Source: Acidimicrobiaceae bacterium
GTDB lineage: Bacteria > Actinomycetota > Acidimicrobiia > Acidimicrobiales > UBA8190
NCBI GenBank assembly: GCA_003151955.1
Contig: PLZB01000003.1
Coordinates: 1 to 64,000, forward strand
Direction: 5' to 3'
Length of the DNA stretch: 64,000 nucleotides
The position numbers and the translations under genes were made by a program. Position 1 is the stretch's first letter; each line of letters opens with the position of its first letter. A model generated the notes under the pieces. That model did not search any database. It was not told the origin of the DNA and was given only the letters and a program-made list of their open reading frames with translations. Of this stretch, positions 25,112-33,307 are shown piece by piece.

Positions 25112-25699
25112 TCAGGCGGGGCCGGTCCGCATCAGCTCGAACTCGAGGGCCAGCTCGACCTGGTCGGCCACGACGACCCCCCCGGTCTCGATGGTGGCGT
25201 TCCAGCGGAGGCCGAAGTCCTTCCGGTTCACCACGGCGTAGCCCGTGGCCGTCAGCCGGGGGAAGCCGTCGCCGCCGGTGAAGACCTCCCCGACGAGGAC
25301 GTCGAAGTCCACCGTCCGGGTGACGTCCCTGATCGTCATCTGGACCCGGACCTGGTAGCCCCGGCCGGTCAGCGCCACGACCCCCCCGACGAGGTAGAGG
25401 CTCGGGTAGCGCTCGGAGTCGAAGAAGTCTGCCGACCGGAGATGGTCGTCCCGGGCGGGGTCCCCCGTCTCCACCGAGCCCGACTCGGCCCAGGCCTCCA
25501 CCCTGGCCTCCATGATATCCACCGGGACCACCACCGTCCCCTGGACGTTCACGAAGTGTCCCCGGACCTTCGAGACGACGAAGTGCCGGGCCACGAACTC
25601 GATCGTGCTCCTGTCGGGGTCGAGGACCCAGGTCCCCGGAGGTACCGTGCTGGCCGGGTTGCCCGCCAGGGTTGGCGCTTCGCCGAGGTTCTCTTGCAT
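25112..25699 (-). CDS. YceI family lipocalin-like protein
   Basis: From ATG 25699 the 195-residue product shows the YceI pattern: WVLDPDRSTIEFVARHFVVSKVRGHF near the N-terminus, then RDDHLRSADFFDSERYPSL, then a beta-rich C-terminus ending FGLRWNATIETGGVVVADQVELALEFEL. YceI proteins bind isoprenoid or other hydrophobic ligands. There is no signal peptide, so this is a cytosolic member. The upstream gap is AT-richer than its surroundings and contains a palindrome, suggesting regulation. Confidence 0.9.
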   Translation of the reverse strand: MQENLGEAPTLAGNPASTVPPGTWVLDPDRSTIEFVARHFVVSKVRGHFVNVQGTVVVPVDIMEARVEAWAESGSVETGDPARDDHLRSADFFDSERYPSLYLVGGVVALTGRGYQVRVQMTIRDVTRTVDFDVLVGEVFTGGDGFPRLTATGYAVVNRKDFGLRWNATIETGGVVVADQVELALEFELMRTGPA

Positions 25700-25795
25700 G
25701 GTGAATCGATTGTCCCGATTCTGACCGCTTCGAGTCAAACCGTTGCGACGGACCGTGATCGAATAGGCAAGATTTCCTGATTGCAACTACAAAGA

Positions 25796-25808
25796 GTGAT
25801 TAAATCAC
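25796..25808. promoter_or_regulatory. 13-bp palindrome upstream of the YceI gene
   Basis: GTGATTAAATCAC is a perfect inverted repeat of 6 bp around a central A, in the AT-rich stretch between the dienelactone hydrolase stop and the YceI gene. It may be a repressor site (MarR- or TetR-type). No cognate regulator is adjacent. Confidence 0.4.
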
Positions 25809-25811
25809 CTC

Positions 25812-26597
25812 TTAGTGTGGTCTCGTTTCGAGGTGGGCGTCGAGCCAGGCCAGCGTCCTCCCCCAGCCGTCGGCGGCGGCGACCGGGGCATAGGAGTCCC
25901 GGACGTCACAGTGGAAGCCGTGCTCGGCCCCCGGGTACCGGACGATCTCCCAGGGCACCCCCGCCCCCTCCCCGAGGGCCTCCCGGAGCTCTTCGACCTC
26001 CTCCACCGGGATCCCCCGGTCGGCATCTCCGTAGAGCCCCAGCCAGGGTGTCCTCATCTCCGGGATCCCCCCGATCAGGGCCGGCATGGTCGGGGTCCGC
26101 TCCCGGAAGATCCCCGACCCGTAGAAGGTCACCGCCGCCCCGAGCGCCAGCCGGACGGCGGCCAGGAAGGCCACCCGGCCGCCCATGCAGAACCCCACCA
26201 CCCCGACTGCCTCCCTCGACCAGCCCTGGCCGGCCAACTGGTCGAGCACGGCCCCGAGGTCCCCGAGGATTCCCCCGTCGCTCAGGGCCGTCACGTGGGG
26301 CATCACCGCCCCGAAGTCCTCGTAGCCGAGGACGGGGTCCCCGGTCCGGTGGAAGAGGTGGGGGGCCACCGCCTGGTACCCGGCGGCGGCGAACCGCCTG
26401 GTGACGTCCTCGATGTGCCCGTTCACCCCGAAGGCCTCCTGGACCACGATCACCGCCCCCCGTCCCTGGCCGGTCCCGCCGGCCACCCCGCCCTCCCCGC
26501 CCCCCGCCCCTCCGTCCCCGGCCTTCTCCGGGAGGGCCTCGAAGACCGCCATGGGTCCGTCGGGGGTGGCGAGCTCCAGGGTACGGGTCGTGACCAT
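25812..26597 (-). CDS. dienelactone hydrolase family protein
   Basis: This alpha/beta hydrolase of 261 residues has AVIVVQEAFGVN, the nucleophile elbow GFCMGGR with Cys as catalytic nucleophile, an acid in LGLYGDADRGIP and a His in PGAEHGFHCD. This triad is the hallmark of the dienelactone hydrolase family. Residues 27-45 are a Gly-rich linker. It starts at ATG 26597, 6 bases after TAGGCT. The natural substrate is unknown. Confidence 0.9.
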   Translation of the reverse strand: MVTTRTLELATPDGPMAVFEALPEKAGDGGAGGGEGGVAGGTGQGRGAVIVVQEAFGVNGHIEDVTRRFAAAGYQAVAPHLFHRTGDPVLGYEDFGAVMPHVTALSDGGILGDLGAVLDQLAGQGWSREAVGVVGFCMGGRVAFLAAVRLALGAAVTFYGSGIFRERTPTMPALIGGIPEMRTPWLGLYGDADRGIPVEEVEELREALGEGAGVPWEIVRYPGAEHGFHCDVRDSYAPVAAADGWGRTLAWLDAHLETRPH

Positions 26598-26603
26598 CGG
26601 GCG

Positions 26604-26609
26604 AGCCTA
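26604..26609 (-). promoter_or_regulatory. -10 box TAGGCT, leaderless promoter for the dienelactone hydrolase gene
   Basis: Reading minus, TAGGCT is followed by 6 bases and ATG 26597. Confidence 0.5.
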
Positions 26610-26644
26610 GACATCCGGTGCCCGCCGCCGGGGTCGACGCCGGT

Positions 26645-26650
26645 TAGCCT
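26645..26650 (+). promoter_or_regulatory. -10 box TAGCCT, leaderless promoter for the prepilin peptidase gene
   Basis: TAGCCT is followed by 6 bases and ATG 26657. Confidence 0.5.
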
Positions 26651-26656
26651 CCTCCC

Positions 26657-27478
26657 ATGGACGTCCTCGTCACGGCACTCAGCGTGGCCGGCGGCCTCCT
26701 CGTGGGTGATGCCCTCGAGGTCCCCGTGGAGCGGCTCGGGGACCACCGTCCCCTGGACCGACCCTGGTGGCGCTGTCCCGGCTGTTCCGCCCCGGCCACC
26801 GGCCTCGGCCTCGTCCCCCTGGCCCGGGTCCTGGCCCGACGCCGGGGCTGCCCTGCCTGCGGCGAGCCCTGGCCCCACCCCTGGCGTCCCGCCGTCCTCG
26901 CCCTCGTCACGGCAGCCGTCCTCGGGGCCCTCGCCGTCCGGTTCGGTCCCGACCTGGCCCTGGCCCCCTTCGCCGTCCTCGGGATCTCCCTCGTGGCCAT
27001 CTCCGCCGCCGACCTCGAGCACCTCATCGTCCCCAACCGGATGGTCTACCCCGCCATCTTCCTCCTGGCCCCCCTCCTGGTCGCCGCCTCCGCCGCCGAC
27101 CACCGCTGGGACCTCCTCGTCCGGGCCGCCATCGCCGGTGTCGCCGCCCCGGCCGCCTTCTACGCCGTCCACTGGCTCTATCCCCGGATCTCCCGGGCCG
27201 GGGACCAGGGGATGGGACTCGGCGACGTCCGACTCTCCGCCCTCGTCGGCCTGGCCACGGGCTGGCTCGGCCTCGGCCACACCTTCATCTCCTTCTTCGC
27301 CGGCTTCCTCCTCGGCTCGGTCGGGGGTGCCCTCCTCATCCTCGTCGGCCGGCTCGGCCTGAAGGCGGGGATGAAGCTCCGGATCCCCTTCGGGCCCTAC
27401 ATGGCCGCCGGCGCCCTTGTCGGGGTCCTGGCCGGGAACCCCCTCGCCAACCTCCTCTTCCACCCCGCCACCACCTGA
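26657..27478 (+). CDS. type IV prepilin peptidase / A24 family leader peptidase
   Basis: This 273-residue polytopic membrane protease has an N-terminal four-Cys zinc domain (RCPGCSAPA ... GCPACGEPWP) and eight or so hydrophobic helices. The two catalytic aspartates lie in ISAADLEHLIVPN and GMGLGDVRLSALVG. It cleaves class III signal peptides and N-methylates pilins or pseudopilins. No pilin genes are present here. It starts at ATG 26657 with a leaderless-type promoter. Confidence 0.88.
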   Translation: MDVLVTALSVAGGLLVGDALEVPVERLGDHRPLDRPWWRCPGCSAPATGLGLVPLARVLARRRGCPACGEPWPHPWRPAVLALVTAAVLGALAVRFGPDLALAPFAVLGISLVAISAADLEHLIVPNRMVYPAIFLLAPLLVAASAADHRWDLLVRAAIAGVAAPAAFYAVHWLYPRISRAGDQGMGLGDVRLSALVGLATGWLGLGHTFISFFAGFLLGSVGGALLILVGRLGLKAGMKLRIPFGPYMAAGALVGVLAGNPLANLLFHPATT

Positions 27479-27479
27479 C

Positions 27480-27533
27480 CCCCCGGCTCGGCCGGTCCGT
27501 CTCAGCCTGAGCCCCCGGCTCGGCCGGCCCGTC
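27480..27533. repeat. 22-bp direct repeat, two copies 32 bp apart
   Basis: CCCCCGGCTCGGCCGGTCCG at 27480-27499 recurs at 27512-27531 with one difference (C for T); the match covers 22 bases in all (27480-27501 and 27512-27533). Each copy contains a GC-rich inverted core (CCGGCTCGGCCGG). It lies between the prepilin peptidase stop and aroC. Confidence 0.6.
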
Positions 27534-27589
27534 AGCCGTCCCCGGACACCCGCTCGAGGAAGAGGGCCAGGACCCCTCCGGCCCGGCGG

Positions 27590-27595
27590 TAGATT
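27590..27595 (+). promoter_or_regulatory. -10 box TAGATT, leaderless promoter for the aro operon
   Basis: TAGATT is followed by 6 bases and the aroC ATG 27602. No ribosome binding site is visible. Confidence 0.55.
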
Positions 27596-27601
27596 GGGCC
27601 G

Positions 27602-28756
27602 ATGCTCAGGTACCTGACGGCGGGGGAGTCCCACGGAAAGGCCCTGGTGGTGGTGGTCGAGGGCCTCCCCGCCGGCCTTCCCGTCACCGCCGATGCCGTC
27701 CAGGGGGAGCTCGGACGCCGCCGCCTCGGTTACGGCCGGGGCCCCCGGATGCGCTTCGAGGTCGACGAGATCACCCTCCTGGCCGGGATCCGCCACGGCC
27801 GGACCCTCGGCTCGCCGGTGGCCATCGAGATCGCCAACACCGAGTGGCCGAAATGGGAGGAGGAGATGTCCCCCCATCCCGGCGCCCCCAGCCGGGTCCT
27901 GACCACGCCCCGTCCCGGCCACGCCGACCTGGCCGGCATGCAGAAGTACGGCTTCGACGACGCCCGGGACGTCCTCGAGCGGGCCTCGGCCCGGGAGACG
28001 GCGGCCCGGGTGGCGGCCGGGGCCCTGGCCAAGGCCCTCCTCTCCCAGCTCGGGGTGGACGTCATCTCCCACGTCGTGGCCATCGGCCCGGAGGCGGTCA
28101 AGGGCACCGTCCGGCCCGGCCCCGCCGATCTCGAGACCGTCGACGCCTCCCCGGTCCGCTGCTTCGACACCGAGGCCGAGGAGCGGATGGTGGCCGCCAT
28201 CAAGGCGGCCGCCAAGGAGGGGGACTCCCTGGGCGGGGTCGTCGAGGTCCTCGCCTCCGGGGTCCCCGTGGGCCTGGGCAGCCACGTCCACTGGGACCGT
28301 CGCCTCGACGGGCTCCTGGCCCAGGCCCTGATGAGCATCCAGGCCGTCAAGCACGTCGACATCGGGGAGGGCGGCACCACCCCGGCCCTCCGGGGTTCCG
28401 AGGCCCACGACGCCATCAGCTGGGACGAGTCGGCCGGGGCCTACCACCGGGAGACCTCCCGGGCCGGGGGCATCGAGGGGGGGATGTCCACGGGGGGGCT
28501 GGTCGTGGCCCGGGCCGGGATGAAGCCCCTGGCCACCTTGAACCGTCCCGTCCTCGCCACAGTCGACGTGGTGACGAAGGAGTCGACCGTCTCCTTCAAG
28601 GAGCGGACCGACGTCACCGCCGTTCCCGCCATGGGGGTCGTGGCCGAGACCATGACGGCCCTGGTCCTGGCGGCCGAGGCCCTCCGGAAGTTCGGGGGGG
28701 ACTCCCTGGCCGAGGTCCTCCGGAACCGGGACGGCTTCCTGGCCTCCCTCCGGTGA
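27602..28756 (+). CDS. aroC: chorismate synthase
   Basis: The 384-residue FMN-dependent enzyme converts 5-enolpyruvylshikimate 3-phosphate to chorismate. It has [72 protein letters not shown] and a C-terminal [24 protein letters not shown], all family signatures. It leads the aroC-aroK-aroB-aroQ operon, and its stop overlaps the aroK GTG. Confidence 0.97.
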   Translation: MLRYLTAGESHGKALVVVVEGLPAGLPVTADAVQGELGRRRLGYGRGPRMRFEVDEITLLAGIRHGRTLGSPVAIEIANTEWPKWEEEMSPHPGAPSRVLTTPRPGHADLAGMQKYGFDDARDVLERASARETAARVAAGALAKALLSQLGVDVISHVVAIGPEAVKGTVRPGPADLETVDASPVRCFDTEAEERMVAAIKAAAKEGDSLGGVVEVLASGVPVGLGSHVHWDRRLDGLLAQALMSIQAVKHVDIGEGGTTPALRGSEAHDAISWDESAGAYHRETSRAGGIEGGMSTGGLVVARAGMKPLATLNRPVLATVDVVTKESTVSFKERTDVTAVPAMGVVAETMTALVLAAEALRKFGGDSLAEVLRNRDGFLASLR

Positions 28757-29292
28757 CCGGGACCCGACCCGGCCGTCTCCTGTTGATCGGGATGATGGGG
28801 GCCGGGAAGACCACCGTCGGCCGGCTCCTGGCCGGCCGGCTCGGCTGGGACTATTCCGACTCCGACGAGCTGGTGGAGGGGTCCACCGGCCGGACCGTGG
28901 CCGAGCTCTGGGCCGCCTCGGGTGAGGCCGCCTTCCGGGTCGAGGAGACGAGGGTGCTCCTCGAGGCCCTCGGGCTCCCCACCCCCGCCGTGATCTCGGT
29001 GGCCGGCGGCGCCGTCCTGGACCCGGCCAACCGGGAGCTCCTGGCCCGCTCGGGCCCCGTCGTCTGGCTCCGGGCCGACCTCGGCACCCTCCTGGCCCGG
29101 ATCGGCGACGGCGGCGGCCACCGGCCCCTCCTGGCCGGGGACCCGGCCGGGGTCCTGGCCCGGCTCGAGGCCGAGCGCCGACCCCTCTACCAGGCCCTCG
29201 CCGACGAGATCGTCGACGTGGACGGCCTCGACCCCGGTGCCGTGGCCGACGAGGTCCTGGCCCGGCTGGCCCCGTCCGGGAGCCGGACATGA
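28753..29292 (+). CDS. aroK: shikimate kinase
   Basis: The 179-residue kinase starts at GTG 28753, overlapping aroC. It has the Walker A motif [36 protein letters not shown] (shikimate and Mg binding), [11 protein letters not shown] and the lid arginine in GGGHRPLLA. It phosphorylates shikimate at the 3-hydroxyl. It overlaps aroB by ATGA. Confidence 0.96.
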   Translation: MTGTRPGRLLLIGMMGAGKTTVGRLLAGRLGWDYSDSDELVEGSTGRTVAELWAASGEAAFRVEETRVLLEALGLPTPAVISVAGGAVLDPANRELLARSGPVVWLRADLGTLLARIGDGGGHRPLLAGDPAGVLARLEAERRPLYQALADEIVDVDGLDPGAVADEVLARLAPSGSRT

Positions 29293-30317
29293 TCACCCTC
29301 CCCGTCGACCTTCCCGGCCGCCGCTACGACGTCGTCGTCGGACCCGGAGCCCGGCACCTCCTGGCCGAGGTCCTCCCGGCCGGGGTCCGCCGGGTGGCCG
29401 TCGTCACCCAGGACACCATCCCCCTCGACGTCGACCCCGGGGTCCCCTCCGACCGGTTCACCGTCCCCGACGGCGAGGAGGCCAAGTGCCTGGCCTCGGT
29501 GGAGGAGCTCTGCCGGGGCTTCGCCCGGGCCGGGCTCTCCCGGTCCGACGCCGTCGTCGCCGTCGGCGGCGGGGTCGTCACCGACCTGGCCGGCTTCGCC
29601 GCCGCCAGCTTCCACCGGGGCATCGCCTACGTGAACATCGCCACCTCCCTCCTGGCCCAGGTCGATGCGGCGGTGGGGGGCAAGACCGGCGTCAACCTCC
29701 CCGAGGGGAAGAACCTGGTCGGGGCCTTCTGGCAGCCGGCCGCCGTCCTCTGCGACACCGAAGCCCTGGCCAGCCTCCCCCCCCGGGAATGGGCCTCGGG
29801 TCGGGGGGAGATGGCCAAGTACGCCTTCCTCGGGGCCGGGCGGGACCTCCTCGGGCTCTCCATCGACGAGCAGGTGGCCCGCTGCGTCGCCGTCAAGGCC
29901 GACGTCGTCGCCTCCGACGAGCGCGAGGGCGGCCGTCGGATGCTGCTGAACTACGGCCACACCCTGGCCCACGCCCTCGAGGCCGCCGCCCTGGCCGACG
30001 GCCGGCCCGACGAGATCCGCCACGGGGAGGCCGTCGGGGTCGGCCTGGTCTTCGCCGCCCTCCTGGCCCGCCGGCTGGGCCGGATCGACGACGGACGGGT
30101 GGCGGAGCACCGGGCCGTCGTCGCGGGCTTCGAGCTCTCCACCGAGCTCCCCCCGGTCGTCTCCGCCGCCGACCTCCTCGACTACATGGCCCGGGACAAG
30201 AAGGCCCACCACGACCTGACCTTCGTCCTCGACGGCCCCGCCGGCGTCGAGGCCGTGCCCGGGGTGGACCGGGCCGACGTCCTGGCTACCCTGGCGGAGA
30301 TGGGATCCCCGCCGTGA
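29289..30317 (+). CDS. aroB: 3-dehydroquinate synthase
   Basis: The 342-residue NAD- and zinc-dependent enzyme cyclises DAHP. Motifs are VPDGEEAKCLASVEELC, VAVGGGVVTDLAGFAAASFHRGIAYVNIATSLLAQVDAAVGGKTGVN, SGRGEMAKYAFL (zinc Glu) and LLNYGHTLAHALE (zinc His). Its length and motif order are normal. The stop overlaps the aroQ GTG start. Confidence 0.97.
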   Translation: MITLPVDLPGRRYDVVVGPGARHLLAEVLPAGVRRVAVVTQDTIPLDVDPGVPSDRFTVPDGEEAKCLASVEELCRGFARAGLSRSDAVVAVGGGVVTDLAGFAAASFHRGIAYVNIATSLLAQVDAAVGGKTGVNLPEGKNLVGAFWQPAAVLCDTEALASLPPREWASGRGEMAKYAFLGAGRDLLGLSIDEQVARCVAVKADVVASDEREGGRRMLLNYGHTLAHALEAAALADGRPDEIRHGEAVGVGLVFAALLARRLGRIDDGRVAEHRAVVAGFELSTELPPVVSAADLLDYMARDKKAHHDLTFVLDGPAGVEAVPGVDRADVLATLAEMGSPP

Positions 30318-30811
30318 CCCCCGAGACGCTCCCCGCAGGAACCGGCTCGCCCGGACCCGCCGAGTTGGTCCTGCTCCTCTCCGGGCCCAACCTCGACCTT
30401 CTCGGGGACCGGCAGCCCGAGATCTACGGCACCGAGACCCTGGCCGACCATGTCGTGGCCGCCGCCGACGAGGGTCAGGCGGTGGGGCTCCACATCGAGC
30501 ACCACCAGTCGAACCACGAGGGGGAGCTCGTCGAGCTCGTCCACGGGGCCCGGGGCCGGACGGCCGCCGTCATCGTCAACGCCGGTGCCCTGACCCACTA
30601 CTCCTGGGCTCTCCACGACGCCCTGGCCGCATACGAGGGCATCGTCGTCGAGGTCCACCTCTCCAACCCGGCCGCCCGGGAGGACTGGCGCCACCTCTCG
30701 GTCATCGCCCCCGTCGCCGACGGGACGGTGGCCGGGTTCGGGGGCCTCGGCTACCGCCTCGCCGTCCAGGCCGTGGCCCGGATCCGGGCCGGCGCCGCCT
30801 CCCGGCCGTGA
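30314..30811 (+). CDS. aroQ: type II 3-dehydroquinate dehydratase
   Basis: The 165-residue protein starts at GTG 30314, overlapping aroB. It has SGPNLDLLGDRQPEIYG, where Asn is usual in place of the first Asp, HHQSNHEGELVELVH, a VNAGALTHYSWALHDAL segment (usually NPGAYTHTS) and EVHLSNPAAREDWRH. It dehydrates 3-dehydroquinate in the shikimate pathway. The slightly atypical NPGA-equivalent loop could affect activity, but the operon supports the assignment. Confidence 0.93.
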   Translation: MTPETLPAGTGSPGPAELVLLLSGPNLDLLGDRQPEIYGTETLADHVVAAADEGQAVGLHIEHHQSNHEGELVELVHGARGRTAAVIVNAGALTHYSWALHDALAAYEGIVVEVHLSNPAAREDWRHLSVIAPVADGTVAGFGGLGYRLAVQAVARIRAGAASRP

Positions 30812-31923
30812 CCGGCCCGCCCGGACTGCCCCCCCTGCTGGTCACGGGCCGGCTCGACCGGCTCCGGGCCGGCCTCGACGGGGCCGGGGCCGACGCCCTC
30901 CTCGTCACCGAGCTGGCCAACATCCGCTACCTCACCGGCTTCACCGGCTCGGCCGCCCTCCTCCTCGTCACCCCCGGGGCCGCCCTCCTCTGCACCGACG
31001 GCCGCTACCGGACCCAGGCCGCCGAGCAGCTCGACCGGGCCGGGGTCGACGATGGCGTCGACCTCTCCATCGGGGGGGCCGAGGCCCAGAGGGAGGCCCT
31101 GGCCGGGGCGGCCCCGGGGGCCGGCCGGATCGGCCTCGAGGCCGACCACGTGAGCTGGGCCGGCCAGCGCCGCTGGGCCGACCTCCTGGCCCCGGCCGAG
31201 CCCGTCCCCACCTCCGGCCTGGTCGAGGCCCTCCGCCTGGTGAAGGACCCCGCCGAGCTGGCCCGGATGGAGCGGGCCGCCGCCATCGCCGACGAGGCCC
31301 TGGCCGAGCTCCTGGGTCTCCTCGGACCGGGCCGGACCGAGGACGAGCTGGCCCGGACCCTCGACGCCGCCATGCGGCGCCTCGGGGCCGAGGACCGGGC
31401 CTTCGAGACCATCGTGGCCTCGGGTCCCAACGCGGCCAAGCCCCACGCCCGGCCCGGGCCCCGGGTCCTCTGCGACGGCGACCCCGTCGTGATCGACTTC
31501 GGGGCCACCTTCGAGGGCTACCGCTCCGACATGACCCGGACCTTCTGCGTCGGGGGCGCCCCCACCGGGGAGCTGGCCCGGGTCTTCGCCGTGGTGGCCG
31601 AGGCCCAGGCCGCCGGGGTGGCTGCCCTCGGGCCCGGGGTGGGGGCCGCCGCCGTCGACCGGGTCTGCCGGGACCTCATCGCCGCCGCCGGCTGGGCCGA
31701 GGCCTTCGAGCACGGCACCGGCCACGGGGTCGGCCTCGACATCCACGAGGCCCCAGCGGTGGCCGCCACCTCGACTGCTATCCTCGCTCCCGGCATCGTC
31801 GTGACCGTGGAGCCGGGCGTCTACCTCGCCGGCATCGGAGGGGTCCGGATCGAGGACACCCTGGTGGTGACCGACGTTGGCTCCCGCCCGCTCACCCGCT
31901 TCCCCAAGGACACCGCCGCCTGA
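30808..31923 (+). CDS. pepQ: M24B Xaa-Pro aminopeptidase/dipeptidase
   Basis: The 371-residue metallopeptidase has a creatinase-like N-domain (VTELANIRYLTGFTGSAALLL) and a pita-bread catalytic domain. Metal ligands lie in VVIDFGATFEGYRSDMTRTF, EHGTGHGVGLDIHEAP and TVEPGVYLAG, with a last Glu in GVRIEDTLVV. It removes residues before proline. It overlaps aroQ by GTGA, and its stop overlaps efp, an arrangement common in many bacteria (pepQ-efp). Confidence 0.93.
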   Translation: MTGPPGLPPLLVTGRLDRLRAGLDGAGADALLVTELANIRYLTGFTGSAALLLVTPGAALLCTDGRYRTQAAEQLDRAGVDDGVDLSIGGAEAQREALAGAAPGAGRIGLEADHVSWAGQRRWADLLAPAEPVPTSGLVEALRLVKDPAELARMERAAAIADEALAELLGLLGPGRTEDELARTLDAAMRRLGAEDRAFETIVASGPNAAKPHARPGPRVLCDGDPVVIDFGATFEGYRSDMTRTFCVGGAPTGELARVFAVVAEAQAAGVAALGPGVGAAAVDRVCRDLIAAAGWAEAFEHGTGHGVGLDIHEAPAVAATSTAILAPGIVVTVEPGVYLAGIGGVRIEDTLVVTDVGSRPLTRFPKDTAA

Positions 31924-32483
31924 TGGCCATCACCACCAACGACCTCCGCAACGGGATGACCCTCGACCTTCCCGAGGGCCTCTGTTCGGTGGTCGAGTTC
32001 CAGCACGTCAAGCCGGGCAAGGGCGGGGCCTTCGTCCGGACCAAGCTGAAGAACGTCCGGACGGGCGCCGTCGTCGAACGGACCTTCCGGGCCGACGAGC
32101 GGGTCGAGCAGGCCATCGTCGAGAAGCGGGAGATGCAGTACCTCTACACCGACGGGGAGGACTACGTCTTCATGGACGTCGTCTCCTACGACCAGATCCA
32201 GGTCCCCCCCTCGGCCCTCGGGGATGCCGCCAACTACCTGAAGGAGGGCGACAACGCCGTTCTCCAGATGTACCTGGCCGAGATCGTCGGGGTCGACCTC
32301 CCCGCCGCCGTCGAGCTCACCGTGGCCGAGACCGAGCCCGGCCTCCAGGGCGACCGGGTCTCCGGGGCCCGGAAGCCCGCCACCCTCGAGACGGGCCTCG
32401 TCGTCCAGGTCCCCCTCTTCGTCAACCCCGGGGAGCGGATCAAGGTCGACACCCGCTCCGGCGAATACATCACCCGGGCCTGA
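31923..32483 (+). CDS. efp: translation elongation factor P
   Basis: The 186-residue factor helps ribosomes pass polyproline stretches. It has MAITTNDLRNGMTLDL, the modified-loop segment FQHVKPGKGGAFVRTKLKN with Lys in the KPGKGG tip and the C-terminal GERIKVDTRSGEYITRA. No epmA/epmB genes are visible, so the loop may be unmodified. The proline-rich coding bias of this genome suggests strong need for EF-P. It starts at ATG 31923. Confidence 0.96.
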   Translation: MAITTNDLRNGMTLDLPEGLCSVVEFQHVKPGKGGAFVRTKLKNVRTGAVVERTFRADERVEQAIVEKREMQYLYTDGEDYVFMDVVSYDQIQVPPSALGDAANYLKEGDNAVLQMYLAEIVGVDLPAAVELTVAETEPGLQGDRVSGARKPATLETGLVVQVPLFVNPGERIKVDTRSGEYITRA

Positions 32484-32491
32484 CGGTCCCG

Positions 32492-32917
32492 GTGGCCCGA
32501 GCCGAGGTCGGCCCCGAGCTGTCCGCCGAGGGCCCCCGTCACGAGGCCCGGGAGCGGGCCCTCTCCCTCCTCTACGAGGCGGCCATGAAGCGTGAGTCCG
32601 CCGCCGAGGTCCTGGCCGCCCTGCCAGTCCCCCCCGACCCCTTCACCGTCGAGCTCCTCGAGGGGGTGGCCGCCCACGCCGAGCGGATCGACGAGCTCCT
32701 GGCCGGGGCCGCCGTCGGCTGGGAGCTCGACCGGATGCCGGTCATCGACCGGACCGTCCTCCGGCTGGCCGGCTACGAGCTCCTGGCCCGCCCCGAGATT
32801 CCGGTGGCCGTCGTCATCGACGAGGCCGTGGAGCTGGCCAAGCGCTACTCCACCGAGCAGTCCGGGGGCTTCGTCAACGGTGTCCTGGCCACCGTGGCCC
32901 GCCAGGTGAGGAGTTGA
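32492..32917 (+). CDS. nusB: transcription antitermination factor NusB
   Basis: From GTG 32492 the product is about 141 residues. It reads HEARERALSLLYEA at the N-terminus, LLAGAAVGWELDRMPVIDRTVLRLAGYELL and PVAVVIDEAVELAKRYSTEQSGGFVNGVLATVA, all NusB signatures. It binds boxA RNA with NusE in rRNA antitermination. It follows efp by 8 bases and precedes a small membrane protein gene. Confidence 0.94.
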   Translation: MARAEVGPELSAEGPRHEARERALSLLYEAAMKRESAAEVLAALPVPPDPFTVELLEGVAAHAERIDELLAGAAVGWELDRMPVIDRTVLRLAGYELLARPEIPVAVVIDEAVELAKRYSTEQSGGFVNGVLATVARQVRS

Positions 32918-32919
32918 CC

Positions 32920-33288
32920 ATGGCCGAGAACAAGGAGGGACCCGTGACATCCGACACCGCGTCGCAGCCCGAGCCGGGACAGGGGACGGGATTCGCCCGG
33001 GTTTCCACCGGGTGGTTCGCCCTCCTCGACGGGGGCTTCCTGGCCCTGGTGGTCCTGGCCTTCAGCCCCCGGGCCCACACCTCCGCCTCGGCCCGGGTCT
33101 CCCTCCCGGCCCCCTCGGCCCTGAAGGCCCTGGTGGGCGCCACCGTCCTGATCCACGTCGCCGAGTCCCGCCACGCGGCCGGAAAGGCCCGTCGCAACGG
33201 GCTGCCGGCCCGCCCCTGGGCCCGGCAGACCTTCATCGTCGGTTTCCCCTCCCTCCTCAGGATGCGGAAGGTCATCGCCGAAGGCTGA
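32920..33288 (+). CDS. TMEM254/DUF4499-like small membrane protein
   Basis: The 122-residue product starts at ATG 32920, 2 bases after the nusB stop; GAGG upstream gives a fair ribosome site. A hydrophilic N-terminus is followed by a hydrophobic segment (WFALLDGGFLALVVLAFSP), then HVAESRHAAGKARRNGL and RQTFIVGFPSLLRM. The HVxEA...ARxxGL...RQTFxxGFPSL pattern recalls the TMEM254/DUF4499 family, known mostly from eukaryotes and some bacteria (family knowledge, unsearched). The role is unknown. Confidence 0.65.
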   Translation: MAENKEGPVTSDTASQPEPGQGTGFARVSTGWFALLDGGFLALVVLAFSPRAHTSASARVSLPAPSALKALVGATVLIHVAESRHAAGKARRNGLPARPWARQTFIVGFPSLLRMRKVIAEG

Positions 33289-33307
33289 CCCCGGGTCCCC
33301 CCCCGGC

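Noticed and set aside
26450-29296. A ~950-residue minus-strand frame across the prepilin peptidase, aroC and aroK
   Set aside because: It runs antisense to three clear genes and has no domain-like composition.
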